Source: Bacillus alveayuensis (lineage in GTDB: Bacteria; Bacillota; Bacilli; Bacillales; Aeribacillaceae). Taken from it: a stretch of 64,000 nucleotides of DNA. Positions 39,322-48,299 of this stretch are shown here, piece by piece. The translations under genes were made by a program, and so were the position numbers. The stretch is taken from contig JAUSTR010000002.1 of assembly GCA_030812955.1 (NCBI GenBank), forward strand, positions 162,169 through 226,168, in the 5' to 3' direction. Within the stretch, counting starts at the first letter, position 1; each line of letters begins with the position of its first letter. The notes beneath the pieces were generated by a model. The model searched no databases. It saw only the letters and a list, made by a program, of their open reading frames with translations, and was not told the origin of the DNA.

Positions 39322-40389
39322 TTATCCGTTATGATATTTATACATCCAAAGAACTCCTGATTTTAACAATCTTGGCACTCGTCCAATAAGTGGGCGATCG
39401 CCTACCACTCCAAATCCTGACTTCTTACCGAGTGAACCAAGAACCCCTTTTAGCTTAAATGGAGGAAACTCTTCAGGAAGTGGTTCATTATTCCATCGTT
39501 TCACAAGCACTTGCACAATTTGTTCTGCTTGTGCCTCTGCTAATTGAGCACTCGGCGCATGTGGCAAACTTGCACAATCCCCTACTACAAAAACGTGCTC
39601 GTCGTTTGGCAAATGATGATGCTTCGTTAAGACGACTCTGCCTTGTGCGTCTTTTTCGACAGGTAATTCTCGCACAACCCGGTTTGGTTGAATACCTGCT
39701 GTCCACACGACGACATCACATTCAACAGGTTCGTCATGATTATAGACGACATTTGGTTCAACCTTTGTAATATTGGCGCCATTAATGACTTCTACTCCAT
39801 GTTCTTCAAACCAACTTTGAACATAATTACTTAAACGTTCAGGAAAGCTAGATAAAATGATTTTACCACGGTCAAACAGCTTAATTTTTAAATCTGGACG
39901 ACTTTCTCGCAATTCACTTGCAAGCTCGACACCGCTTAAACCTGCCCCCACAATACATACGGTTGCTCCAGCACCTAAATTGTTTAACTTTCTATATGTT
40001 TCTCGTGAATTATCAATCGTCTGAATACTGCAAGTATATTCCTCTGCCCCTGGTACGTTATGGTATTTATCCTCACAACCAAGCCCGATTACTAAGTCAT
40101 CATAAGAAATAGGCTCTTGATCCTTTAAATGAACAATCTTGTTGTTTATATCTATTTCTGTGACCTCTCCATAATGAACATGAAGTTGTGGGTGTTCAGG
40201 AAAAGAAACACGTACATGCTGATCTGAAATCGTTCCCGCAGCCAGTGCATAATATTCTGTCTTTAAGCAATGATAAGGGTTCTTGTCAATTAACGTAATT
40301 TCGACATCATTTGGCAATTGATTCGGAAGAAGACGGTGTAGTATTCGCATGCCGCCATATCCGCCGCCAAGTAACACTAATTTTTTCAT
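39322..40389 (-). CDS. yutJ: NDH-2-like FAD oxidoreductase YutJ
   Basis: Flavoprotein of 355 aa of the pyridine nucleotide-disulfide/NDH-2 family. FAD motif LLGGGYGGMRILHRL at the N terminus, NAD(P)H motif VCIVGAGLSGVELASEL and the second FAD motif HVFVVGDCASLPHAPSAQLAEAQ. It probably oxidises NADH with a quinone or other acceptor at the membrane surface. A second, larger relative (yumB) lies at 45.4 kb. Start ATG 40389 with GGGGAAA upstream. Confidence 0.88.
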   Translation of the reverse strand: MKKLVLLGGGYGGMRILHRLLPNQLPNDVEITLIDKNPYHCLKTEYYALAAGTISDQHVRVSFPEHPQLHVHYGEVTEIDINNKIVHLKDQEPISYDDLVIGLGCEDKYHNVPGAEEYTCSIQTIDNSRETYRKLNNLGAGATVCIVGAGLSGVELASELRESRPDLKIKLFDRGKIILSSFPERLSNYVQSWFEEHGVEVINGANITKVEPNVVYNHDEPVECDVVVWTAGIQPNRVVRELPVEKDAQGRVVLTKHHHLPNDEHVFVVGDCASLPHAPSAQLAEAQAEQIVQVLVKRWNNEPLPEEFPPFKLKGVLGSLGKKSGFGVVGDRPLIGRVPRLLKSGVLWMYKYHNG

Positions 40390-40674
40390 TCAGGATTTCC
40401 CCTTTTTCCTCTTTTTCCAGCGAAAAAATTATTTAAATAGTAAAAATAATATATAAAATGCCATTAAAAGTATAACGAATTTGACACTAAATCACAATAT
40501 TTTGAGGAAAAAATCAAAATGTATTATTGTATTATTTAATTTGGTGTAACATTTTTGGGTAAAAAATTGTCATAATATGATAACTGAATTAGAGAAGGAG
40601 ATAAATGGAAATTCATCTGCTTTGACGGGTGATTGACTTATACGTTAAAGTATGTGTTATGGAGGGTAAAAAAA

Positions 40675-40911
40675 GTGAAACCGATTATCGAATTTTGTAT
40701 GAGCAACTTAGCGAATGGGTCACAAAAAGCTTTAGAGCAATTAGAGAAGGATCCGAATCTTGATCTTGTTGAGTATAGCTGTTTGGGAAATTGTGGTAAA
40801 TGCTTCGAATCATTATACGCATTAGTGAATGGCGAAGTCGTTGTAGGGGAGACACCAGAGGAACTTGTTAAAAACATTTATCAGTATTTAGAGGAAAATC
40901 CAATGTTTTAA
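40675..40911 (+). CDS. yuzB: DUF1450 protein YuzB
   Basis: Protein of 78 aa of the YuzB/DUF1450 family: [11 protein letters not shown] and [25 protein letters not shown]. Three Cys in CLGNCGKC resemble thioredoxin-like ferredoxin cluster ligands, but binding has not been shown to my knowledge. GGAGGG (40661-40666) fits GTG 40675; the frame opens at 40633. Divergent from yutJ across 285 bp of AT-rich DNA with no other feature. Confidence 0.85.
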   Translation: MKPIIEFCMSNLANGSQKALEQLEKDPNLDLVEYSCLGNCGKCFESLYALVNGEVVVGETPEELVKNIYQYLEENPMF

Positions 40912-40919
40912 AGGATAGA

Positions 40920-40948
40920 CCCAAAAGGAACGGCCAAGTCCTTTTGGG
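40920..40948 (+). terminator. Hairpin after yuzB, possible terminator
   Basis: CCCAAAAGGA (40920-40929) pairs perfectly with TCCTTTTGGG (40939-40948). No T run follows, so termination efficiency is uncertain. Confidence 0.6.
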
Positions 40949-41136
40949 CAATTAATCAAACATGTTTTATTAAAAATTTTCTTTAAAAATAAAATTTAAA
41001 TAATTTTTGGTCTATATGTATTTACTTATCAAATGTGTTTTAATTTGGAAAGGAATTTAGAAAAAAAGTAGTAGACAAGAGTTTATTGTTCTTGTTATTT
41101 TAAAATAGTCAATAAAAGATTATTGAGGTGGAAAAA

Positions 41137-42360
41137 GTGATAAACATTTTGTGGGGTATTTTAGGTATTTTCGTCATTTTTGTAATCGCTTTTATTTTGT
41201 CTGAGAACAAAAAAAGCATAAATCCTCGTACAATATTAGGTGGACTCATCATCCAGCTTATTTTTGGGTTTATTGTTTTAAAATGGGATGTCGGACGTCA
41301 AGCCTTTCAATGGGTCACGAGCAAGGTTCAGGAAGTCGTTAACTTCGCATCTGCTGGTACGTCCTTTATTTTTGGCAGTTTAGCTGATCCAAGTCAACAA
41401 ACTGGTTTTATCTTTGCTTTTAATGTATTAACACTCATTATTTTCTTCTCTTCCTTAATTTCGGTTTTATATTATTTAGGTATTATGCAATGGGTGATCC
41501 GCATTATCGGTGGTGCTCTTTCTAAATTATTAGGAACTAGTAAAGCGGAGTCTATGTCTGCCGCTGCTAATATTTTCGTTGGACAAACAGAGGCGCCGCT
41601 TGTCGTCATGCCTTATATAAAAAATATGACAAAATCTGAACTTTTCGCTGTTATGACTGGTGGTCTAGCATCTGTTGCAGGTTCTGTTTTATTCGGATAT
41701 GCTGCACTAGGCGTCCCGTTAGAATATTTACTTGCCGCAAGCTTTATGGCTGCCCCAGCAGGGTTAGTTATGGCTAAAATGCTAGTTCCTGAAACAGGAA
41801 AACCTGAAACATTAGAAGGTTTTGAAATGGCTCATGACGATCATTCAGTTAACGTTATTGATGCTGCTGCAAGAGGGGCTTCAACTGGGCTGCAACTAGC
41901 TTTAAATGTCGGAGCCATGCTATTAGCATTTATTGCATTAATTGCACTTTTAAACGGAATTTTAGGTGGAATTGGCGGATGGTTTGGTGTTGAAAACTTA
42001 TCTTTAGAACTAATTTTAGGTTATATTTTTGCACCGCTAGCCTTCGTCATAGGTATTCCATGGGAAGAAGCTCTTCAAGCTGGAAGCTTTATTGGGCAAA
42101 AATTAATCGTGAATGAGTTTGTTGCTTATTCAAATTTTGCTCCTGAAATTGCGAATCTTTCGGATAAAACGGTAGCAGTCATTTCCTTTGCGCTCTGTGG
42201 TTTTGCCAACCTCTCATCGATTGCGATTTTATTAGGTGGGCTTGGTGGGCTTGCTCCATCACGCCGTCAAGACATCGCTCGATTAGGTATTCGCGCGATC
42301 ATTGCAGGTACACTAGCTAATCTTCTAAGTGCTGCCATTGCAGGTATGTTCGTTCTCTAA
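41137..42360 (+). CDS. yutK: concentrative nucleoside transporter YutK
   Basis: Membrane protein of 407 aa of the NupC/CNT family with about nine hydrophobic segments; recognisable stretches are [19 protein letters not shown] and [24 protein letters not shown]. It imports nucleosides with H+ or Na+. GAGGTGG (41125-41131) fits GTG 41137, while GTG 41128 overlaps that site. The leader contains a small ACAAGA/TCTTGT hairpin, but I see no purine riboswitch. Confidence 0.9.
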   Translation: MINILWGILGIFVIFVIAFILSENKKSINPRTILGGLIIQLIFGFIVLKWDVGRQAFQWVTSKVQEVVNFASAGTSFIFGSLADPSQQTGFIFAFNVLTLIIFFSSLISVLYYLGIMQWVIRIIGGALSKLLGTSKAESMSAAANIFVGQTEAPLVVMPYIKNMTKSELFAVMTGGLASVAGSVLFGYAALGVPLEYLLAASFMAAPAGLVMAKMLVPETGKPETLEGFEMAHDDHSVNVIDAAARGASTGLQLALNVGAMLLAFIALIALLNGILGGIGGWFGVENLSLELILGYIFAPLAFVIGIPWEEALQAGSFIGQKLIVNEFVAYSNFAPEIANLSDKTVAVISFALCGFANLSSIAILLGGLGGLAPSRRQDIARLGIRAIIAGTLANLLSAAIAGMFVL

Positions 42361-42373
42361 TTTTCTTTAAAAT

Positions 42374-42409
42374 GAAAACTCCTTGCCGTTAAATAGCAAG
42401 GAGTTTTTC
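42374..42409 (+). terminator. Terminator after yutK
   Basis: GAAAACTCCTTGC (42374-42386) pairs with GCAAGGAGTTTTTC (42396-42409). It lies before dapF. Confidence 0.9.
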
Positions 42410-42496
42410 ATTTATATGAAAAAACGGGGGATATTTATATTGTTAACTTTTTTCCAACATTTTATACTAATAAAAACAAAATTTTGGGAGGAAATC

Positions 42497-43354
42497 ATGA
42501 AAACATTTCAGTTTACTAAAATGCATGGATTAGGAAACAGTTATATTTATGTGAACATGTTTGAAGAACAAATTGAAGAATCAAAGCTTTCTCATTTGGC
42601 TATTCAAGTTTCAAACGTCCATACAGGAATTGGCTCCGATGGTCTTATTCTTATTTGCCCTTCGGAAAAAGCGCCTGTTAAAATGCGCATTTTTAACAAT
42701 GATGGATCTGAAGGAAAAAATTGTGGGAATGGGCTTCGCTGCGTTGCAAAATATGCATATGAGCATAACCTAGTAAAAGAACGAAAATTCATGATTGAAA
42801 CGTTATCAGGATTAGTAGAAGCAGAGGTTCATGTAAAAGGGAATATTGTTCACAATGTTACCATTGATATGGGATATCCTAGATTGCAAAAGAAAGAAAT
42901 ACCGATGCTAGGGAATCCTGAAGAATATACCATTTCAGAAAAAATGGAATTTAATGGACAGTTATATGATGTCACAACTGTTTCAATGGGAAATCCTCAT
43001 ATTATATTCTATGTCCGTAATATTGAAGAAGCCCCCGTTACAACATTAGGGCCTATCGTCGAAAAGGATCAACGATTTCCAGAAGGGGTTAATGTAGAAT
43101 TCGTTGAAGTGGTCAATGAACAAGAAATTCATTTTCGTGTATGGGAGAGAGGATCCGGAGTTACACAAGCTTGTGGAACAGGAGCGTGTGCAGCAGTCGT
43201 AGCATCTGTTTTAAATAACCATACAAAACGCGGAAAAGAAACCGTCGTTCATCTTGCTGGTGGGGATTTGATCATTAACTGGACTGAAGATGGCCGTGTA
43301 TTCATGACAGGACCAGCTGAAACGGTTTGCACAGGCACTTATTATTATGAGTAA
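42497..43354 (+). CDS. dapF: diaminopimelate epimerase
   Basis: PLP-independent epimerase of 285 aa that makes meso-diaminopimelate for peptidoglycan and lysine. Catalytic cysteines are Cys76 ([10 protein letters not shown]) and Cys226 (TQACGTGAC); N terminus [24 protein letters not shown] precedes ATG 42497; the longer open frame from 42383 runs through the yutK terminator and is not real. A 21-bp tandem repeat begins 9 bp after its stop. Confidence 0.96.
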   Translation: MKTFQFTKMHGLGNSYIYVNMFEEQIEESKLSHLAIQVSNVHTGIGSDGLILICPSEKAPVKMRIFNNDGSEGKNCGNGLRCVAKYAYEHNLVKERKFMIETLSGLVEAEVHVKGNIVHNVTIDMGYPRLQKKEIPMLGNPEEYTISEKMEFNGQLYDVTTVSMGNPHIIFYVRNIEEAPVTTLGPIVEKDQRFPEGVNVEFVEVVNEQEIHFRVWERGSGVTQACGTGACAAVVASVLNNHTKRGKETVVHLAGGDLIINWTEDGRVFMTGPAETVCTGTYYYE

Positions 43355-43362
43355 ATAGGTCT

Positions 43363-43446
43363 GTTTGGATCGTATTCGACAAAGTTTGGATCGTATTCGA
43401 CAAAGTTTGGATCGTATTCGACAAAAAATAGATTGTATTCGACAAA
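43363..43446. repeat. 21-bp tandem repeat after dapF
   Basis: Three identical 21-bp units (43363-43383, 43384-43404, 43405-43425) of G plus TTTGGATCGTATTCGACAAA. A fourth diverged unit (43426-43446) reads GATTGTATTCGACAAA at its end, and a partial fifth (TATTGGACAGTATTT) runs to about 43461. Too short and without spacers for CRISPR. Non-coding. Confidence 0.92.
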
Positions 43447-43558
43447 TATTGGACAGTATTTCCTTCATTATGATCGGACGGATACAAGCAAAACCTACTT
43501 ATTTGAGTAGGAAACAGAGATGAGCTATACTTAAAATTAACAGATTGGAGGGATGAAG

Positions 43559-43921
43559 ATGTCTGATATTATAACATTAACAGAAGCTGCTGCTTATCAA
43601 ATAAAAGATATGATGAAAGAACATGGTGAAGAAGGTGCATTTTTACGGGTTGGTGTTAAAGGAGGAGGATGCAGCGGTCTTTCTTATGGAATGGGATTTG
43701 ACCACGAAAAGAACGATGGTGACCATGAATTTACACAACATGGTATTACCATTCTTGTAGATAAAGAAAGTGCTCCTATTTTAAAGGGTACGAAAATTGA
43801 TTATAAACAATCCCTTATGGGTGGAGGTTTTACCATCGATAATCCGAATGCCATCGCTCAATGTGGTTGCGGCTCTTCATTCCGTACGGCTACAAATGCT
43901 GGTACGCCTGAGGAATGTTAA
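43559..43921 (+). CDS. yutM: A-type Fe-S carrier YutM (HesB/IscA family)
   Basis: Protein of 120 aa with the three conserved cysteines of A-type carriers: one in KGGGCSGLSYGM and two in AQCGCGSSFR. It should accept clusters from SufBCD and pass them on. GGAGGG (43547-43552) fits ATG 43559; ATG 43553 overlaps that site. With yutI and the suf operon it is the third Fe-S assembly locus in the window. Confidence 0.93.
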   Translation: MSDIITLTEAAAYQIKDMMKEHGEEGAFLRVGVKGGGCSGLSYGMGFDHEKNDGDHEFTQHGITILVDKESAPILKGTKIDYKQSLMGGGFTIDNPNAIAQCGCGSSFRTATNAGTPEEC

Positions 43922-43946
43922 AGGTGATAAGAAAATAGACAACAAC

Positions 43947-43976
43947 AAACGGACCAAATATATGGTCCGTTTCTGT
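43947..43976. terminator. Terminator between yutM and yumC
   Basis: AAACGGACCA (43947-43956) pairs with TGGTCCGTTT (43963-43972), followed by CTGTTT. It lies between convergent genes. Confidence 0.82.
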
Positions 43977-44014
43977 TTGAATATTTCTCCTCTTAATTTT
44001 AAGGAAAGAGCGAT

Positions 44015-45013
44015 CTACTCATTAAACATGCTCGTACTATGCATCGGTTGGACGCGAGATTTAGGATCGATATAGGATTTGGCATTATTGACGGCTGTAG
44101 GCGCTTCCCCGAAGCCGCTTGCGATCAATTTTACCTTTCCATCATAAGTGCAAATATCTCCTGCTGCATAAATTCCTTTAATGTTTGTTTCCATTTTGGA
44201 GTTAACTAAAATGGAGTTTTTCTCAATTTCTAAGCCCCAATTTTTAATTGGGCCTAGTGAAGATACAAACCCGAAGTTTACGATCACATCATCAACATCG
44301 ATGACTTCTTTGCGCTCACCTTTTACTTCCTCCAAGACGATTTGATTAATATTTTCATCGCCTATGAGTTGAACAGGAACGAAAGGAGTTAAAATCTCAG
44401 CATTTGAATTTTTCAAGTTTTCCACACTATGCTCATGGGCACGGAATTTGTCCCGACGGTGAACAACTGTCACTTTTTCAGCTATCGGTTCAAGCATTAA
44501 TGCCCAGTCAACGGCAGAATCGCCACCACCACAAATGACAACACGTTTTCCAGCAAACTGATTTAAGTCATTTATAAAATAATGTAAATTCTTTCCTTCA
44601 AATTTTTCTGCTTCAGGTAATTGGAGTTTCCGTGGTTGGAATGCCCCGTTTCCAGCTGTAATAATAATTGTTTTTGAATAGTGTATCTCTTTGTTTGTTT
44701 TTAATTTGAAAATACCATCTGCTTGTTTTTCAACTTCTTGAACTTCTTGCTCTAGGCAAATGGTTTGCTCAAATTTAGCCATTTGTTCCTTTAAGTTATT
44801 GACTAGCTCTTGCGCCCGAATTTTTGGAAAACCGGCTACATCGTATATGTATTTTTCCGGATACAACGCCGAAAGTTGTCCTCCTATTTGTGGTAAGCTT
44901 TCAATGATTTTAACCGTTGCTTGTCTCATACCACCGTAAAATGCGGTAAATAACCCGACTGGTCCTGCACCAATAATCGTAATATCATAAATTTTTTGGT
45001 CTTCCTTCAACAC
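44015..45013 (-). CDS. yumC: ferredoxin/flavodoxin--NADP+ reductase YumC
   Basis: Thioredoxin-reductase-like FNR of 332 aa. FAD motif [21 protein letters not shown] motif [15 protein letters not shown] and C-terminal [32 protein letters not shown]. There is no CxxC redox pair, which separates it from true thioredoxin reductase. It transfers electrons between NADPH and ferredoxin or flavodoxin. Start GTG 45013 behind GGGGGGATG. Divergent from yumB. Confidence 0.92.
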   Translation of the reverse strand: MLKEDQKIYDITIIGAGPVGLFTAFYGGMRQATVKIIESLPQIGGQLSALYPEKYIYDVAGFPKIRAQELVNNLKEQMAKFEQTICLEQEVQEVEKQADGIFKLKTNKEIHYSKTIIITAGNGAFQPRKLQLPEAEKFEGKNLHYFINDLNQFAGKRVVICGGGDSAVDWALMLEPIAEKVTVVHRRDKFRAHEHSVENLKNSNAEILTPFVPVQLIGDENINQIVLEEVKGERKEVIDVDDVIVNFGFVSSLGPIKNWGLEIEKNSILVNSKMETNIKGIYAAGDICTYDGKVKLIASGFGEAPTAVNNAKSYIDPKSRVQPMHSTSMFNE

Positions 45014-45378
45014 TACATCCCCCCATGTCGCATCTTAAGCTATATGATAACATAAATTGATACAATTATCTTTAAATTATTTTCACGATGGAGATGGAAT
45101 TTTAAAAAAATTTAAAAAAATAATAGGGCGATGTTCAGTTAAAAAGAAATAAGCTGACTTTTCTGAACTCATTTTCCACCTTGAAAAATGTCGAATAAAG
45201 AGCTATTATGACTATAGGCAATTATAATGTTAAGATTTTATGAAATTATTTTTACAAATTGTTGAATGTTTTTGCCAATGAAAGTGAAGATCTTCACAAA
45301 CTTTTTTTCTGTTGTAAAGGATTCGAATGATTCCTTCCTTAATCAAACATTAATTTAGTGAAAAGGTTGGTGTGTCCT
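45014..45378. other. 365-bp intergenic region between divergent yumC and yumB
   Basis: AT-rich and non-coding. It contains the Rex-like palindrome at 45282-45299 and must hold both promoters. I see no repeat copy, riboswitch or small ORF with a good ribosome-binding site in it. Confidence 0.6.
45282..45299. promoter_or_regulatory. Rex-like operator upstream of yumB
   Basis: AAGTGAAGATCTTCACAA matches the Rex consensus TTGTGAA-N4-TTCACAA at 12 of 14 fixed positions; the core GTGAAGATCTTCAC is a perfect palindrome. It lies 80 bp before the yumB start, a usual position for a repressor site. Rex senses NADH/NAD+ and represses NADH dehydrogenase genes in Gram-positives. Confidence 0.6.
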
Positions 45379-46593
45379 GTGAGAAAACCTAAAGTAGTTA
45401 TTTTAGGCGCTGGTTACGGTGGATTAATGACAGCAACTCGCCTTCAAAAAATGGTGAGTGTAAATGAGGCTGACATTACGTTAGTCAATAAACATGATTA
45501 TCACTACGAAACAACATGGCTGCATGAGGCTTCAGCAGGCACTTTGCATCATGATCGCTGCCGTTATCAAATTAAAGATGTTATTGATACAAGCCGCGTC
45601 AATTTTGTACAAGATACAGTGAAATTAATTAAAAAAGATGAAAAGAAAGTGATTCTTGAAAATGGAGAGCTTGAATACGATTATCTTGTCATTGCTCTTG
45701 GTGCCCATCCTGAAACATTCGGTATTCAGGGCTTAAAAGAATACGCTTTCACCATTTCAAATATTAACTCTGCTCGTCAAATTCGTGAGCATATTGAATA
45801 TCAATTTGCCACTTACAACACGGAGGAAGTGAAAGATGATACACGTTTAACTATTGTTGTAGGTGGAGCTGGCTTTACAGGCATAGAGTTTTTAGGTGAG
45901 TTAGCAAACCGCGTACCTGAACTTTGCCGTGAATATGATATCGATCATAAAAAAGTGCGCATTATTTGTGTAGAGGCTGCTCCAACTGCATTACCAGGAT
46001 TTGATCCAGAGCTAGTTGAGTATGCGGTTGAGCACTTGCAACGAAAAGGTGTCGAATTTAAAATTGGCACAATGATTAAGGAATGTACTGAAAATGGTAT
46101 TGTTGTCGCGAAAGATGACAAAACGGAAGAAATTAAAGCAGGAACGGTTATTTGGGCAGCTGGCGTTCGCGGTAATAGCATTGTGGAAGAGTCTGGATTT
46201 GAAGCGATGCGTGGCCGGGTAAAAGTAGAAAAAGATTTACGTGCTCCAGGTCATGAAGACGTATTTATAATTGGAGACTGCTCTTTAATTATTAATGAAG
46301 AAACAGATCGACCATATCCGCCAACAGCACAAATTGCGATGCAGCAAGGTGAGGTTTGTGCGAAAAACTTAGCAGCATTAATTCGTGGTCAAGGTGAATT
46401 GATTGAGTTTAAGCCAGATATTAAAGGAACCGTTGCTTCATTAGGTGAAGACGATGCAGTCGGTGTTGTATTTGGTAAGAAATTAGTTGGCTCTAAAGCT
46501 TCCTTTATGAAGAAGATGATCGATAACCGTGCCCTTTATATGGTTGGTGGCGCATCTTTAGTTATGAAAAAAGGTAAGTTTAAATTATTCTAA
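45379..46593 (+). CDS. yumB: type II NADH dehydrogenase YumB (Ndh-like)
   Basis: Membrane-associated flavoprotein of 404 aa that oxidises NADH and reduces quinone without proton pumping. FAD motif [21 protein letters not shown] motif [33 protein letters not shown] and [10 protein letters not shown], with [12 protein letters not shown] before the C-terminal membrane-anchoring part. The frame opens at GTG 45358; GTG 45379 ([12 protein letters not shown]) fits the family N terminus and the AAGGTTGGTG before it. A Rex-like site upstream suggests redox control. Confidence 0.92.
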   Translation: MRKPKVVILGAGYGGLMTATRLQKMVSVNEADITLVNKHDYHYETTWLHEASAGTLHHDRCRYQIKDVIDTSRVNFVQDTVKLIKKDEKKVILENGELEYDYLVIALGAHPETFGIQGLKEYAFTISNINSARQIREHIEYQFATYNTEEVKDDTRLTIVVGGAGFTGIEFLGELANRVPELCREYDIDHKKVRIICVEAAPTALPGFDPELVEYAVEHLQRKGVEFKIGTMIKECTENGIVVAKDDKTEEIKAGTVIWAAGVRGNSIVEESGFEAMRGRVKVEKDLRAPGHEDVFIIGDCSLIINEETDRPYPPTAQIAMQQGEVCAKNLAALIRGQGELIEFKPDIKGTVASLGEDDAVGVVFGKKLVGSKASFMKKMIDNRALYMVGGASLVMKKGKFKLF

Positions 46594-46612
46594 TTTTAAG
46601 GATAAAAAACAC

Positions 46613-46640
46613 GAGCAAAGGACATATCCTTTGCTCTTTT
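46613..46640 (+). terminator. Terminator after yumB
   Basis: GAGCAAAGGA (46613-46622) pairs with TCCTTTGCTC (46627-46636), followed by TTTTAT. Confidence 0.9.
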
Positions 46641-46798
46641 ATATTTATTTTAAATTTTCAAAAAATAAGAAAAAAGAAGAAAATCGGAGCAAATTATATT
46701 TGTATTCGCTTTCATACCCGTTTTTGCCGAAAACTCTCACTTTGCTGCTTATCGATAACTTGATAATATTATTCGAAAAGCAAAAGGGAGAGATTGTG

Positions 46799-46921
46799 AT
46801 GACGACAACACAGATTAAACAAAAACGTTGTCCATATTGTGAAGGACAGGGATATTTCCAATTAATATTAGGTGGAACAGAAACGTGTCAATGCTGTAAA
46901 GGAACAGGGAAAAAACCTTAA
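46799..46921 (+). CDS. yuiA: small DnaJ-type zinc-finger protein YuiA
   Basis: Protein of 40 aa made almost entirely of two CxxC-G-x-G knuckles: RCPYCEGQGYFQ and TCQCCKGTGKK, the same pattern as DnaJ zinc-finger repeats. AAGGGAGA (46784-46791) fits ATG 46799; the longer open frame from 46631 has no basis. Function unknown. It precedes yuiB by 81 bp. Confidence 0.85.
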   Translation: MTTTQIKQKRCPYCEGQGYFQLILGGTETCQCCKGTGKKP

Positions 46922-46967
46922 TTGCACACTAGGTCAAGCCGAATGATTGACTGTTAGGCGGTCATTC

Positions 46968-46997
46968 AGTACACTTAAAATGGTGTACTGGAGGTGA
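46968..46997 (+). promoter_or_regulatory. hairpin abutting the yuiB ribosome-binding site
   Basis: AGTACAC (46968-46974) pairs with GTGTACT (46983-46989), and GGAGGTGA begins at the next base (46990). It may tune yuiB translation or protect a processed 5' end. Confidence 0.5.
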
Positions 46998-47002
46998 TGG
47001 AC

Positions 47003-47326
47003 ATGCCAATGAGCTTACCTGTTCTCCTTATTTCGATGCTTTTATTTTTAGTCTTATTTTTTGGTATCGGGTTTTTATTAAATATGTTGCTTCGAATGTC
47101 ATGGATTATGGCAATCATATATCCTATTGTATGTGTATTTATTATAGATGAGGTTCGCTTTATTGATTATTTCCGTTCCCCAGGTTCTTCCTTTGGGGCA
47201 TTAGGAGATAAAATTACTTCTTTAGCTGTGGCGGACATTTTAATACTTGCAAGCGGATTACTAGGTGCTATTTTATCTGGAATTGTCATTAAAATGTTAA
47301 GAAACCGAGGATACCAAATGTTTTAG
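47003..47326 (+). CDS. yuiB: membrane protein YuiB
   Basis: Protein of 107 aa with three hydrophobic segments (LPVLLISMLLFLVLFFGIGF, MAIIYPIVCVFII, ILILASGLLGAILSGIVI) and no recognised motif. The position between yuiA and yuiC matches B. subtilis. GGAGGTGA (46990-46997) fits ATG 47003 (MPMSLPVLL); GTG 46994 and ATG 46997 overlap the site. Function unknown. Confidence 0.8.
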   Translation: MPMSLPVLLISMLLFLVLFFGIGFLLNMLLRMSWIMAIIYPIVCVFIIDEVRFIDYFRSPGSSFGALGDKITSLAVADILILASGLLGAILSGIVIKMLRNRGYQMF

Positions 47327-47360
47327 CGATGTATCAATAAGTAAAGATACATCGTTTTTT
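47327..47360 (+). terminator. Terminator after yuiB
   Basis: CGATGTATC (47327-47335) pairs with GATACATCG (47346-47354), followed by T6. It begins directly after the stop codon. Confidence 0.92.
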
Positions 47361-47451
47361 ATTTCCTTCTCTCACCAAAATTTTATTTTTAACGTATATT
47401 TTCTAAATTTTTGGGAAACGACTAGATGTGAGAGGAGTGAAAAGGAAAAAA

Positions 47452-48135
47452 ATGAAAAGTATAAGGACATGGTCTCGAAGGACATTGATGACCATCTTAT
47501 TTATAACCGCTTTACTTTCAACGTATGAAGCAGTTTCAGGTGTTCAAGCAAAGGAAATTGTTCGATGGGGAACGAAGCAAATAGGCGTAACCTATGAAAT
47601 GAAACAGACGGAATTTGCTGATAAGTTTTTACATAGACTTCCCGTTCCCGATACAAAAATATCGTCAAGCAGAAAAGAAGTAAATGAATCATTGACATTA
47701 GAAGATGCTGTTGATTGGTCGAAATATCCGAAAAAAACCGTTGTAGCAACCGGTTATACGGCAGGTTATGAATCAACAGGGAAGCATCCAGGACACCCTG
47801 GCTACGGGATTACATATTCCGGAGTAAAAGTAAAAAGAGATTTATATTCAACCATTGCTGCTGATTTAAATGTTTTTCCGATTGGAACAATTCTTTTTAT
47901 CCCAGGTTATGGTTACGGTGTTGTCGCTGATAAAGGAGGGGCCATTAAAGGAAATCGCCTAGACTTATATTATGAAACAGTAGAAGACGTGTATAAGCAT
48001 TGGGGAAAGAAAAAGCTGGATGTATATGTCATCAAAATGGGAAAGGGAACATTAAGCGAAGAAGAGTTAACAACATTAAATGAAAATGAATCCATGAAAG
48101 TATTTCGCCAAAAAATTATAAATTCGAAAAGCTAA
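47452..48135 (+). CDS. yuiC: 3D-domain protein YuiC
   Basis: Secreted or membrane-anchored protein of 227 aa: N-terminal basic patch and hydrophobic segment ([19 protein letters not shown]), then a linker and a C-terminal 3D domain ([28 protein letters not shown] to [20 protein letters not shown]). The three Asp residues of the domain are visible. The family contains stationary-phase/spore muralytic enzymes (YocH, YuiC, Sps), which act as lytic transglycosylases. AAAGGA fits ATG 47452; the frame opens at 47428. Confidence 0.88.
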   Translation: MKSIRTWSRRTLMTILFITALLSTYEAVSGVQAKEIVRWGTKQIGVTYEMKQTEFADKFLHRLPVPDTKISSSRKEVNESLTLEDAVDWSKYPKKTVVATGYTAGYESTGKHPGHPGYGITYSGVKVKRDLYSTIAADLNVFPIGTILFIPGYGYGVVADKGGAIKGNRLDLYYETVEDVYKHWGKKKLDVYVIKMGKGTLSEEELTTLNENESMKVFRQKIINSKS

Positions 48136-48151
48136 GCGAATCGCTTAGCTT
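48129..48151 (+). terminator. Hairpin overlapping the yuiC stop codon
   Basis: AAGCTAAGCG (48129-48138) and CGCTTAGCTT (48142-48151) pair perfectly around a 3-nt loop and include the stop. There is no T run. Confidence 0.6.
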
Positions 48152-48285
48152 CAGACTTTCCAGTAAACGCTCGCAACTTTTACTTCCCCCTCCTCGAATG
48201 CTCAGTACCGTACGTGGTCACCTCGCTTCTCATCGGGCTCGTGCCTCTAGACATGAGTTTTTTATTCAGTCTGAAAAAATTCTTT
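48152..48285. repeat. possible dispersed repeat block
   Basis: A GC-richer non-coding stretch beginning CAGACTTTCCAGTAAACGCT and ending near ATTCAGTCTG (48266-48275), so the ends are partly inverted. It differs in composition from its surroundings. A stretch with the same opening pattern (AGACTGTCCGCAAACGCTTG) occurs at 62623-62642 with loose similarity for about 45 bp. Repeat status is an inference. Confidence 0.45.
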
Positions 48286-48299
48286 TATAAAGACTTTGT

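Noticed and set aside
40949..41136. Purine riboswitch before the nucleoside transporter yutK
   Set aside because: The conserved purine aptamer core is not present; only a weak ACAAGA/TCTTGT hairpin is seen.
42383..42496. 38-codon extension of dapF
   Set aside because: It overlaps the yutK terminator; ATG 42497 has GGGAGGAAA and the family N terminus.
43363..43461. Possible CRISPR array
   Set aside because: The 21-bp units are contiguous with no unique spacers and there are no cas genes.
43211..43487. Minus-strand ORFs with repeated RIRSKLC-like peptides
   Set aside because: They are translations of the 21-bp tandem repeat plus antisense dapF, without start signals.
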